Shown one piece after another: positions 50,352-59,000 of a DNA stretch of 64,000 nucleotides; the stretch's first letter is position 1; the number at the start of each line of letters is the position of its first letter. Source of the stretch: Arthrobacter sp. ov118. Lineage in GTDB: Bacteria > Actinomycetota > Actinomycetes > Actinomycetales > Micrococcaceae. The stretch lies in the NCBI RefSeq assembly GCF_900116495.1, contig NZ_FPAY01000014.1, positions 1-64,000 of the forward strand, read 5' to 3'. The notes beneath the pieces were generated by a model. That model did no database searches and was not told the origin of the DNA. It saw only the letters and a program-made list of their open reading frames with translations. Made by a program: the position numbers and the translations under genes.

Positions 50352-51416
50352 CTAGTCGTTCTCTGTTCCCTCCTTGACCCGGACCAGCAGGGATCCCGGG
50401 TCCACTTGGACGGCGACCTTCGTGGCCTCGCCGGAAGGATCGCCGTCGAGCTGTGTGGGCATAGGTTCTGAGCACCGGATAGTGATCTTGCCGGAACGGT
50501 AATACGTCATCACCGGCAGTTCCTTTTTGTGCTTCAGCACAATCTTTGTGTACATGGACAGCCAGCCGATTGCGCTGCGCGGGCTCATCACGACGATATC
50601 GAGCATCCCGTCATCGATCATGGCCTGCGGGATGAAGTCGATTCCCCCCGGGATCAGGCCGCAGTTCGCGAACAAGACGCTGCGGATCTTCCGGGACTGC
50701 TCCGGCTGGTCATCCAATGCGATTGAAACCTTCTTCCGGCGCCCCGGAAGATGCCTGACCCCCGCTTCCGTGTACGCAAGCCAGCCCACGGCTTTCTTCA
50801 GGCCGTCGTTCGTGTCACTGACCACTTCGGCGTCCATGCCGATGCCCGCGATCACCAGAAAAGTATGGTGCGCCGAATGGCCCGTGCGTGAGTTCTCCAG
50901 CGTCAGCCGCGCCGTATCAATGAACCGCTGGTGGCCGAACAACGCCGTCTGCACGTTGCCCTGCAGGTCGTTCACCTCCAGATGCACGTTGCGGGCCAGA
51001 AGGTTTCCGGTGCCCAACGGGATCAGGCCCATGGCCGTCTCCGTCCCGGCGAGGACCTCTGCGACAATGCGCACGGTACCGTCGCCGCCGCAGGCCAGTA
51101 CGACGTCGGCCCCGGACGCCACAGCCGTCCGCGCCTGCGAGAAACCAGGGTCCTCGGCGATGGTTTCAAAGACGAGCGGTGGCTCCCAGCCTGCCTCGGC
51201 GCACGCGGCTTCAATGAGGGACCGGGCCTCGGCCGACCTGGCCTTGATGGGGTTCAGGACCACTGCGACCTTCTGCCTGCCTGGCTCCGGGCTGTGGGTT
51301 TCCTCCCACACCGCCCTGCGGGTGTGCTTGGCCTTCAACCGGCGCACTCCCCACCAGCTGGAGACGGCAAATGCCAGGACCCCAGCGATGACGAGGTAGA
51401 GCAGCCAGTCGCGCAT
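50352..51416 (-). CDS. Diacylglycerol kinase family lipid kinase
   Basis: Lipid kinase of 354 aa. An N-terminal membrane helix (LYLVIAGVLAFAVSSWWGV) anchors it. The catalytic domain has VVLNPIKARS, ACGGDGTVRIVAEVL (GGDGT) and GLIPLGTGNLLARN, all intact. It should phosphorylate a lipid such as diacylglycerol or an undecaprenol-related lipid at the membrane. Divergent from serS with an 80-bp gap. Start ATG 51416. Confidence 0.9.
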   Translation of the reverse strand: MRDWLLYLVIAGVLAFAVSSWWGVRRLKAKHTRRAVWEETHSPEPGRQKVAVVLNPIKARSAEARSLIEAACAEAGWEPPLVFETIAEDPGFSQARTAVASGADVVLACGGDGTVRIVAEVLAGTETAMGLIPLGTGNLLARNVHLEVNDLQGNVQTALFGHQRFIDTARLTLENSRTGHSAHHTFLVIAGIGMDAEVVSDTNDGLKKAVGWLAYTEAGVRHLPGRRKKVSIALDDQPEQSRKIRSVLFANCGLIPGGIDFIPQAMIDDGMLDIVVMSPRSAIGWLSMYTKIVLKHKKELPVMTYYRSGKITIRCSEPMPTQLDGDPSGEATKVAVQVDPGSLLVRVKEGTEND

Positions 51417-51494
51417 TGTGATCCAACAGTATCCCGCCGGCGTCCCAGGACTGGCCTGCCCGGCAACGGCGGCGGGATTGGATACTCTTGTCTG

Positions 51495-52775
51495 GTGATC
51501 GACGTAAAAGAGCTCAGTGAGAATCCGGACAAGTTCCGTGCCAGCCAGCGCGCCCGCGGTGCCGACGAATCCGCGATCGACGCGATCATAGCCGCGGACT
51601 CGGCCAGGCGCGCAGCGCTGATCCATTTTGAGAACCTCCGCGCCGAGCAGAACTTGTTCGGCAAGAAGGTTGCGCAGGCCAAGGGCGAGGAAAAGCAGGC
51701 CCTCCTCGCCGATGTAAAGGTGCTCGCTGCCTCCGTCAAGGCCGCGTCTGCCGAGGCCGATCTGGCCCAGACCGCCCATGACGAGCTGCTCCGGACCATC
51801 CCCAACCTGATCGAGGACGGTGTCCCGGCCGGCGGCGAGGACGACTACATTGTGCTCAAGACCGTGGGCACGCCCCGCGAATTCCCCGACTTCGAGCCCC
51901 GCGACCATCTGGAGATCGGTGAGCTGATCGGCGCCATTGACATGGAACGGGGCGCGAAGGTTTCCGGTTCCCGTTTCTACTTCCTGCGCGGCGTCGGCGC
52001 CCGGCTCGAGATGGCGCTGCTCCAGATGGCCATGGACCAGGCGATCGAGGCAGGGTTCGTACCGATGATCACGCCCACCCTGGTCCGGCCCGAAATCATG
52101 CAGGGCACCGGTTTCGACGTTAAGCACGACGCCGAGATCTACCGTCTCGCCGAAGACGACCTCTACCTTGTGGGCACCTCCGAGGTAGCCCTTGCCGGGT
52201 ACCACGCCGACGAGATTCTGGACCTCTCCAACGGCCCCATCCGCTACGCGGGCCAGAGCTCCTGCTACCGCCGGGAAGCAGGCTCGCACGGCAAGGACAC
52301 CCGCGGCATTATCCGCGTCCACCAGTTCAACAAGGTGGAGATGTTCATTTACACCACGGTTGAACAGGCGGCTGCCGAGCACGCGCGCCTCCTGGCCTGG
52401 GAAGAGGAAATGCTGGCCAAGTGCGAACTCCCGTACCGCGTAATTGACACGGCCGCCGGGGACCTGGGCAATTCCGCCGCCCGGAAGTTCGACTGCGAAG
52501 CCTGGGTTCCCACCCAGGGCGCGTACCGGGAGCTGACGTCGACCTCCAACTGCACCACGTTCCAGGCCCGCCGCCTGAACATCCGGGAACGGGTCGTTAA
52601 CGCGGACGGCGCCCCCAAGGGCACCCGGTCCGTGGCCACGCTCAACGGCACCCTGGCCACCACGCGCTGGATCGTCGCCATCCTGGAGCACCACCAGAAC
52701 CCGGACGGATCCGTCAACGTCCCCGCCGCGTTGCAGAAGTACCTGGGCGGCATGACCGTCCTCCCCGTCCTCTAG
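51495..52775 (+). CDS. serS: Seryl-tRNA synthetase
   Basis: Class II synthetase of 426 aa. The N-terminal coiled-coil arm (about 25-100) that holds the tRNA-Ser variable arm is followed by the catalytic core: GTSEVALAGYH, SSCYRREAGSHGKDTRGIIR (motif 2) and NGTLATTRWIVAILEHHQ (motif 3). GTG 51495 is the start; TACTCT (51483-51488) ends 6 nt before it, so the mRNA is probably leaderless. Codon use is that of a highly expressed gene. Confidence 0.97.
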   Translation: MIDVKELSENPDKFRASQRARGADESAIDAIIAADSARRAALIHFENLRAEQNLFGKKVAQAKGEEKQALLADVKVLAASVKAASAEADLAQTAHDELLRTIPNLIEDGVPAGGEDDYIVLKTVGTPREFPDFEPRDHLEIGELIGAIDMERGAKVSGSRFYFLRGVGARLEMALLQMAMDQAIEAGFVPMITPTLVRPEIMQGTGFDVKHDAEIYRLAEDDLYLVGTSEVALAGYHADEILDLSNGPIRYAGQSSCYRREAGSHGKDTRGIIRVHQFNKVEMFIYTTVEQAAAEHARLLAWEEEMLAKCELPYRVIDTAAGDLGNSAARKFDCEAWVPTQGAYRELTSTSNCTTFQARRLNIRERVVNADGAPKGTRSVATLNGTLATTRWIVAILEHHQNPDGSVNVPAALQKYLGGMTVLPVL

Positions 52776-52956
52776 ACGCCTGTCCGCTAAACACCTGTCC
52801 GCTAAAACACCTGACCTCGAAGCACCACCGTGCCCCGGCAGCCGCCCGGGCAAACTTTTCACGCCCTGGACACCCTGTGGGTGTTTACCGCAAATTCACG
52901 CCTTTGCTGTGGCGTGAGTCCTAGCGGGTGCCGGGGGCGTCTGCTCTACTTGGGAG

Positions 52957-53877
52957 ATGACAACAATGACTGGATCCTCAGTCGCCGGCAACGATGACCG
53001 GCGCACCACAGATCAGAACGACGCCGGCCAGAACATCGCCGGCCAGAACATCGCCGGCCAGAACAACGCCGGCCAGAACAACTCCCGCGACAAATTGATG
53101 GTCGCCCTGGACGTCGACGGCACCCTCGTGGACCACGACGGCCACATGTCAGCGCCGGTCCGCGAGGCGGCGCAGGCCGTGGTGGCCGCCGGACACCACG
53201 TCACGATCGCCACGGGCCGCTCCCTCAACGCCACGTTGCCCGTGATTGAGCACATCGGGATCGACAACGGCTACGCCGTGTGCTCGAACGGCGGCGTGAT
53301 CCTGCGTGTCGACTCCGGCCTGCCGGACGGCTATGAAATCATCCACAAGGCAACCTTCGACCCGGGGCCGGCCCTGCGCGCCCTGCGCAAGCGGCTGCCC
53401 TCGGCCAAGTACGCCCTGGAGGACGAGGACTTCAACTTCCTGTCCACCGAGCGCTTCCAGGACGCCAGCTTTGGCGTCGAGGCGATCGGCGTCGACTTCC
53501 AGACGATGCTGGAGGCAACGGCCGTGCGCGTGGTGGTGTTCAGCTCGGAGAACACCCCCGAAGAGTTCCATGCCGCGATCCGCCACGTCGGGCTCGCCGG
53601 CGTGACGTATTCGGTGGGCTGGACGGCGTGGCTGGACATTGCCGCCGCCGGCGTCACGAAGGCCAGTGCCCTGGAGCAACTCCGCGACCGGCTCGGCATC
53701 GAAGCCGCGCGGACGGTCGCCGTCGGGGACGGCCGCAACGACATCGAGATGCTGACCTGGGCGCGCCGCGGCGTGGCCATGGGCCAGGCGCCGGTGGAAG
53801 TGATTGCCGCCGCCGATGAGGTGACGAAGTCGGTCTACGACGACGGCGCCGCCTACGTGCTCCGCAGCCTCCTCTGA
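52957..53877 (+). CDS. HAD-superfamily hydrolase (Cof type) with AGQN repeats
   Basis: Phosphatase of 306 aa, HAD IIB. Motif I ALDVDGTLVD (Asp52, Asp54), IATGRSLNAT, CSNGGVIL and GDGRNDIEML are present. The N-terminal arm of about 45 residues contains four copies of AGQN(I/N) (23-42) encoded by a 15-bp tandem. TCTACT ends 6 nt before ATG 52957, which suggests a leaderless start; ATG 52966 is an alternative. Substrate unknown. Confidence 0.9.
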   Translation: MTTMTGSSVAGNDDRRTTDQNDAGQNIAGQNIAGQNNAGQNNSRDKLMVALDVDGTLVDHDGHMSAPVREAAQAVVAAGHHVTIATGRSLNATLPVIEHIGIDNGYAVCSNGGVILRVDSGLPDGYEIIHKATFDPGPALRALRKRLPSAKYALEDEDFNFLSTERFQDASFGVEAIGVDFQTMLEATAVRVVVFSSENTPEEFHAAIRHVGLAGVTYSVGWTAWLDIAAAGVTKASALEQLRDRLGIEAARTVAVGDGRNDIEMLTWARRGVAMGQAPVEVIAAADEVTKSVYDDGAAYVLRSLL

Positions 53878-53932
53878 CGGGCGGGTAATCCGGAAAGCGG
53901 AACCCTGCCGGGCAGAACCCCGACCCTGCCGG

Positions 53933-54532
53933 TTAGCGGACCTCGAGAATGAGGCCCAGCAGACGGGCCGCCGCCGGACGCGCGGCGTGCTCTTCATTCC
54001 ACTGGGACCGGGCCACGGCCTTGCTGACGGCCTGCGTGGTGATCCCGAGTTCCTCGGCGACGGCCTTCTGCTGGCCCCGGACGCCGGGAGTGAGCAGATC
54101 AAGCACCCGCCATTCCGCCTGGCTGCGGTCGCGCACAATGTGGCCCAGGAGGCGCAGGACGGCCTCCGCCTCGGCCGCGAGATCCATCAGCGGTCCCTCC
54201 ACGGCCACCCGAACGCGGTCCTTGCCGTTCCGGAGACGGTCCACCGCGCGCCGGGCGTAGATGAGCCCGTGGCCGGAGGCGTCCTTGATCTGGTTGGGCA
54301 GAGGCTCATTCACCGGACCCACGCCGATGCCCACGTACCAGCTGCCGCTGCGCAGGGCGATCATGGCGGCCTCCACCGCCTGATGCGGACAATCCACGAT
54401 GCCCTGGACCTCGTCCTCCACGGACCGGTCGAAATCGAGGCGCGCCGGAATGTGCCGCAGGTCCTTGAGGAGCTGCGGCACGCGGTCGCCGTCGCGCCGG
54501 CTGTCGGTTTGATTGATGGTCAGCGTGAACAT
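53933..54532 (-). CDS. Helix-turn-helix protein, SatD-like hypothetical
   Basis: Soluble 199-aa protein. The N-terminal 130 residues have blocks TLTINQTDSRRDGDRVPQLL and WYVGIGVGPVNEPLP that recall the SatD family, while QQKAVAEELGITTQAVSKAV near the C-terminus is a clear helix-turn-helix. It is probably a DNA-binding regulator. It is monocistronic and its target is unknown. The SatD assignment is tentative. Confidence 0.6.
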   Translation of the reverse strand: MFTLTINQTDSRRDGDRVPQLLKDLRHIPARLDFDRSVEDEVQGIVDCPHQAVEAAMIALRSGSWYVGIGVGPVNEPLPNQIKDASGHGLIYARRAVDRLRNGKDRVRVAVEGPLMDLAAEAEAVLRLLGHIVRDRSQAEWRVLDLLTPGVRGQQKAVAEELGITTQAVSKAVARSQWNEEHAARPAAARLLGLILEVR

Positions 54533-54613
54533 ACTGGGTCACACACTACCCGGTGGCCGTTGCGGGGCAAGTTGCCAGAAGTTACCGCGACGCGAGGGGA
54601 GTAACAGTGGCGG

Positions 54614-55369
54614 CTACGGGGCCGCGAGTCCGGACAGCTGGCCGGAGGGAAGGTGGATCCAGCCCTCGGTCAGGGCTGCCGCGGTGTCGCCGGCTCCCGG
54701 TCGCACCGTTTGCCCCAGATGTACGGCCCGGGCCGTCAGGGCGGCGATCACAGCGTCAAACATGTCATCGGAGGCCGCAAGATCGGCCCCGTACCCCGCC
54801 AGGTCCAGCCATGGAGCTGTCCGGGTGAGTTCGGCCAGGGCCGAGGACAGCTGGGCGGCTTCCGGGATCCCCCGGCCCTTGTAGCCGCGGGCGTGGATTC
54901 CCCAAAGTTTCAGGGATGCTGCCGGATAAACCTCGGCGAGGCGGCCGGAGCCGTCCCGGGCCTGCGGTCCGACGTCCCGGGCGATCCTGGCTTGGATCAC
55001 TGCGCACCTCATGGCCGGGTGAGCCAGGCGGTCGGCCGAAACGCTGAGCGGAATGAGCCCGGTCCGGCCGGTGACGAACCGGTCGGTGTCCCGGTAGGCG
55101 AGCAGCCGGCGGCCCTCGATCCCGTCGTGAGCGAGGACAGGCCCGGGGTCGAACGTCAGGTGCCCGGCGAGGAAGGGAAGGAAGGCGTCGGGCCAGCCGA
55201 GCGGGCAGTCGATCCCCGTCATTTCGCAGCCGGCGACGAGCCGGACGATCTCAGCGTCGCCCACGTCCAGGGACAGATGCGCCAAGCGTGCGCCGCCGTC
55301 GGCCCATTCGATGACGGCAGCCGCCGTCTTCTTCGCGGCCGCGGCGAGATCGACTCCGAGGGTTCTCAT
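54614..55369 (-). CDS. DUF429 domain protein (RNase H-like predicted nuclease)
   Basis: Protein of 251 aa. It starts with an RNase H-like strand bearing Asp (MRTLGVDLAAAAKKTAAAVI), has GIDCPLGWPDAFLPFL and RCAVIQARIARDVG, and ends with DDMFDAVIAALTARAVHLGQ, where Asp residues complete a possible metal site. This is the DUF429 pattern, predicted to be a nuclease; activity has not been shown to my knowledge. Located after the hairpin element at 55394. Confidence 0.8.
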   Translation of the reverse strand: MRTLGVDLAAAAKKTAAAVIEWADGGARLAHLSLDVGDAEIVRLVAGCEMTGIDCPLGWPDAFLPFLAGHLTFDPGPVLAHDGIEGRRLLAYRDTDRFVTGRTGLIPLSVSADRLAHPAMRCAVIQARIARDVGPQARDGSGRLAEVYPAASLKLWGIHARGYKGRGIPEAAQLSSALAELTRTAPWLDLAGYGADLAASDDMFDAVIAALTARAVHLGQTVRPGAGDTAAALTEGWIHLPSGQLSGLAAP

Positions 55370-55393
55370 CGGCTGGCTCGTCCGGGACGAACA

Positions 55394-55454
55394 AACGCGG
55401 GGTCACTTACCGCCCAATTCCGGGGTCCGGATGGGCGGTAAGTGACCCCGCGTT
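55394..55454. repeat. REP-like hairpin element (copy 2)
   Basis: Perfect 23-bp inverted arms at 55394-55416 and 55432-55454 around a 15-nt loop. The outer 11 bp (AACGCGGGGTC and complement) are shared with the element at 7054-7116. It lies after the ppa stop and ahead of the DUF429 gene, both minus-strand, and probably ends ppa transcription. It has no T-tract. Confidence 0.85.
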
Positions 55455-55475
55455 GGAGTGCAGGCGTGAGCGCGA

Positions 55476-55967
55476 TTAGTGTCCGGCTGCCGGAACGTAG
55501 CGCTTAATGGATGCCTCCAGTTCGGCCTCGGCGGCCGCGCGGTCGCCCCAGCCCTCGGCCTTGACCCACTTGCCCGGCTCCAGATCCTTGTAGCGGGTGA
55601 AGAAGTGCTCGATTTCCTTGATCAGGAACTCGGAGACGTCGCTGATCTCCTGGATGTGGTCGAACCGGGCATCGGTCGGGACGCAGAGGATCTTGGCGTC
55701 ACCGCCGCCGTCGTCGGTCATGTTGAAGACGCCGATCGGGCGGGACTCGACGATCACGCCGGGGTAGAGGTCGAAGTCCTGCAGGAGTACCAGCGCATCC
55801 AGCGGATCCCCGTCCTCGCCCAGGGTGTTGTCGAAGAAACCGTAGTGGGTGGGGTACTGCATCGACGTGAACAGGACACGGTCCAGGCGGACGCGGCCGG
55901 TCTCGTGGTCGACTTCGTACTTGACGCGCGATCCCTTGGGAATCTCGATAGTCACGTCATGCTTCAT
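55476..55967 (-). CDS. ppa: Inorganic pyrophosphatase
   Basis: Soluble family-I pyrophosphatase of 163 aa that splits PPi to phosphate. The metal cluster EDGDPLDALVLLQ and the surrounding VKYEVDHETGRVRLDRVLF and KILCVPTDARFDH are complete. Length is normal. ATG 55967 is used; AGGAGCAT overlaps just upstream. The AT-richer region beyond it (around 56030-56050) is a shared promoter zone with dacB. Essential for DNA, RNA and protein synthesis. Confidence 0.97.
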   Translation of the reverse strand: MKHDVTIEIPKGSRVKYEVDHETGRVRLDRVLFTSMQYPTHYGFFDNTLGEDGDPLDALVLLQDFDLYPGVIVESRPIGVFNMTDDGGGDAKILCVPTDARFDHIQEISDVSEFLIKEIEHFFTRYKDLEPGKWVKAEGWGDRAAAEAELEASIKRYVPAAGH

Positions 55968-56218
55968 GGAATGCTCCTTGACGAATTCAGGGGTGCGCGG
56001 CACGCGCAAAAGGGCTGTCGGTGCCGCCGACTACTATTGAGGATATAGGGAGAGGCGCCGGTTTCAGGAACCAGCGGGGTATCTCAGGACTACATACCAA
56101 GACCTACATACCAAGACTCCGACGAGGACTCCAGCAGAACTGTGCCGGACCTCCATCCGGCTACACCGCGACGACACCACGACTAGACCACACCACGACT
56201 ATAGGAAACAGCAACAGC

Positions 56219-57709
56219 ATGAAACCGAGAACCGGCCCCGCCGGCAGCGGCCCGGTGCCCGGCAGGCTTCGGGGGATTCCCGCGCTGTTGCTCCAAACCC
56301 TCCTGGTGGTGGCCGTTGCCCTGCCGGCGGGCATCGCGATCGCCCCTGCCTTCCTTGGCCCGGACCGGCCCTCGGACGCTTCGCCGGCCGTCCCGCCCTG
56401 GCAGCGGGCGCCCACCACGCTGAGCGCGCCGGGCGGAACGGACGGCATCGGACCCCTCAGCGCTGCCGCGGCCGTTCCTGCCGGTCCGGCCCTGGCGGCC
56501 CGGCTCAACGAGACCCTTAAGGCCGACGGCGGCGGGACCTTCACGGGGGTCGTCCAGGACGCCGCCACCGGCCGGGTGCTGTTCGAACGGGCGGCCGACG
56601 AGGCCCGAGTGCCGGCGTCGAACATGAAACTCCTCACTGCCAGCGCGGCCCTGCGCGTCCTGGGCCCGGACCACCAGTTCAGCACCCGGGTAGTGGCAGG
56701 GCCCAAGCCCGGCTCGGTGGTCCTGGCCGGCGGGGGAGACGTGCTTCTGAGCGCCGGCGAATCCGATCCCGGGGCCGTTCTGGGCCGTGCCGGGCTCGCG
56801 ACGCTGGCCCAGGCCACCGTCCGGGCCCTCAAGGACGACGGCGCCACCGGCACTGTAAGCGTCCTGCTGGACGACTCTCTCTTCAGCGGCCCGCCGCTCA
56901 GTCCGGCGTGGAGCCCGGAGGACGTTGCCGCCGGCGAGATGGCCCCGCTGTACCCGCTGGCGCTGAACTCGGCCAGGTTCGATCCCGCCAAGACCACCGG
57001 GCCCCGCCCGCAGGATGCGGCCATGACCGCCGCCGAGGCGTTCGCGGCCCGGCTCACGGCGGCCGCGAAGGCATCCGGGCTCTCCGTGACGCCCGGCGTC
57101 GCCCGCGTGAAGCCGGGGACCGCGGCGGAGAGTGCGCACGCGAAAGTCCTGGCCGAGGTTCGGTCCGCCCCGGTGGGGCAGCAGCTGGATCTCATGCTGC
57201 AGAGTTCGGACAACTACCTCGCCGAGATAATGGGCCGGATGACGGCCCTCCGCTCCGGCCGGCCCGCGACCAACGACGACGCCGTTGCCGCCGTGCTGCA
57301 GCAGGTGCGGGAGACGGGCGTTGGCACTGAGGGGCTCCGGGCCGCGGACGTCTCCGGCCTGGCCCCGGCCAACCGGGTCTCGGCCCGGCAACTCACGGAG
57401 GTGGTCCGGGCCATGACTTCGGGGGCGGACACCCGGCTGCGGGCAGCCCTCGCCGGCTTCCCGGTCGCCGGGCTCACCGGCACGCTGGGGGAGCGGTACA
57501 TGGACGCGGCTACGGCGGCCGGCGCCGGACTGGTGCGCGCCAAGACCGGCACGCTGAACACGGTCCTTGCGCTCAGCGGTTACGTGGTCGACGCCGACGG
57601 CCGGCTGCTGGTCTTTTCCTTCGTCGGCAACGGGCTGAAGCCCGGGGCCGCGAACAAGGCCGCGCTTGACCGGTCTGCTTCCGTTCTGGCCCGCTGCGGC
57701 TGCCGCTGA
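56219..57709 (+). CDS. dacB: D-alanyl-D-alanine carboxypeptidase/endopeptidase (PBP4, S13 family)
   Basis: Penicillin-binding protein of 496 aa. A membrane segment near the N-terminus (LLLQTLLVVAVALPAGIAIA) directs export. Active-site motifs are SNMK (134-137), SDN in SSDNYLAEIMGRM, and KTG in RAKTGTLNTV. The enzyme trims peptidoglycan stem peptides outside the membrane. The 250-bp upstream region contains 14-bp and 16-bp tandems (56090-56117 and 56174-56201). It leads the actinobacterial block ending in folP. Confidence 0.94.
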   Translation: MKPRTGPAGSGPVPGRLRGIPALLLQTLLVVAVALPAGIAIAPAFLGPDRPSDASPAVPPWQRAPTTLSAPGGTDGIGPLSAAAAVPAGPALAARLNETLKADGGGTFTGVVQDAATGRVLFERAADEARVPASNMKLLTASAALRVLGPDHQFSTRVVAGPKPGSVVLAGGGDVLLSAGESDPGAVLGRAGLATLAQATVRALKDDGATGTVSVLLDDSLFSGPPLSPAWSPEDVAAGEMAPLYPLALNSARFDPAKTTGPRPQDAAMTAAEAFAARLTAAAKASGLSVTPGVARVKPGTAAESAHAKVLAEVRSAPVGQQLDLMLQSSDNYLAEIMGRMTALRSGRPATNDDAVAAVLQQVRETGVGTEGLRAADVSGLAPANRVSARQLTEVVRAMTSGADTRLRAALAGFPVAGLTGTLGERYMDAATAAGAGLVRAKTGTLNTVLALSGYVVDADGRLLVFSFVGNGLKPGAANKAALDRSASVLARCGCR

Positions 57710-57822
57710 CGGCGGAGCAGTGGATTCCACGGCCGCCGTCGATGAGGCCGCCTGCCGTCCTGCGCGCGGCCGGTTCGCCGGTCAGCGAAAATTAAGGCGG
57801 ATTGTCGGAGCTCTGTGATCTG

Positions 57823-58995
57823 ATGGAACCCATGGAGTCCTCTGCGAGCCAGACATCAAGCCAGCCATCACGCCAGACACCCACCCCGCCGTCCAACGGG
57901 ACATCCGGCCAGGCCCAGGGCCTGATCAACTGGGAGCTTGCGGCGTCCACGGCCGCCCGCCTGACGCCCCCCGGCCCCGTCCTGGGCGCCGCAGAGATCA
58001 GCGCCGCCGTCGAGAACCTCCGGCTCATGGCCGACCGTTCCGTACAGCACGTCCATCACATCACCGGCCTCGACGCCGCCCGCGACCTGCGCGACTCCGA
58101 GGTCCTGGTGGTTGACCGGGCCTCCTGGGCCAAGGCCAACACGCAGAGCTTCGCCGTCATGCTCAGGCCCGCCATGGAAAAGATGCTTGAGGGCCGCCCG
58201 TCCCTCGCCCCCGGCGCCGCCAGCGTCGGCGGAGCCATCACCGGCAGCCAGCTCGGCGCCATCCTGGCCTTCCTATCCAGCAAAGTCCTGGGCCAGTACG
58301 ACCCCTTCTCCGCGCTGGCGGACAGTTCCACAGCCCCCGCTGCCGGCCGCCTGTTGCTCGTGGCCCCGAACATCATCTCGGTGGAACGCGAGCTGAACGT
58401 CGACCCCGCGGACTTCCGGCTCTGGGTCTGCCTCCACGAACAGACCCACCGCGTGCAGTTCGCCGCCGCCCCCTGGCTGCGGCACCACATGCTGGACGAA
58501 ATCGAAAACCTCAGCGGCCAGTTGCTGGGCAACATGGATTCCCTCCTGGAACGGGCCTCGGCCGCCGCCAGGTCGCTGAAGGACCGTGCGGCCCCCGGCG
58601 CCGCCCCGGGCCGCGGCGCCATCCTGGACCTGCTCCAGAGCCCGGAGGAAAAGGCGGCCCTGTCGCGCCTGACGGCCCTCATGAGCCTGCTTGAGGGCCA
58701 CGCGAACGTCGTCATGGACGCCGTCGACGCCAGCATCGTCCCCTCGGTCAAGACCATCCGGCAGCGCTTCAATGCCCGGGGCAAGGACCGCGGCATGATT
58801 GAAAAATTCATCCGCAACCTGCTCGGCCTCGACGCCAAGATGCGCCAGTACAGCGACGGTGCCAAGTTCGTCCGGGAAGTGGTGGCCGCCGCCGGCATGG
58901 ACGGTTTCAACCAGGTCTGGGAGTCCGCTGACCACCTGCCCACCGAAGCCGAAATCCACGACTCCAAGCTCTGGCTCGACCGGATGGGCCTCTAG
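57823..58995 (+). CDS. Zinc-dependent metalloprotease (DUF2342 family)
   Basis: Protein of 390 aa. The HExxH motif is H205EQTH209 in WVCLHEQTHRVQF, and SLLEGHANVVMDAVD supplies a further Glu/His, the family's third-ligand region. It is known as a 'coenzyme F420 biosynthesis associated' protein in actinobacteria and is conserved beside tilS. A Ser/Gln/Thr-rich N-terminal tail of about 30 residues precedes it. ATG 57823; ATG 57832 in frame is an alternative. Substrate unknown. It ends 5 nt before tilS. Confidence 0.88.
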   Translation: MEPMESSASQTSSQPSRQTPTPPSNGTSGQAQGLINWELAASTAARLTPPGPVLGAAEISAAVENLRLMADRSVQHVHHITGLDAARDLRDSEVLVVDRASWAKANTQSFAVMLRPAMEKMLEGRPSLAPGAASVGGAITGSQLGAILAFLSSKVLGQYDPFSALADSSTAPAAGRLLLVAPNIISVERELNVDPADFRLWVCLHEQTHRVQFAAAPWLRHHMLDEIENLSGQLLGNMDSLLERASAAARSLKDRAAPGAAPGRGAILDLLQSPEEKAALSRLTALMSLLEGHANVVMDAVDASIVPSVKTIRQRFNARGKDRGMIEKFIRNLLGLDAKMRQYSDGAKFVREVVAAAGMDGFNQVWESADHLPTEAEIHDSKLWLDRMGL

Positions 58996-59000
58996 CTGCC

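Noticed and set aside
51417..52862. Long N-terminal extension of the lipid kinase frame, antisense to serS
   Set aside because: The kinase domain and its membrane helix begin at ATG 51416; the rest is the reverse of serS.
52776..52956. Possible tRNA-Ser after serS
   Set aside because: No cloverleaf or T-loop sequence found; only short direct repeats of CCTGTCCGCTAAA.
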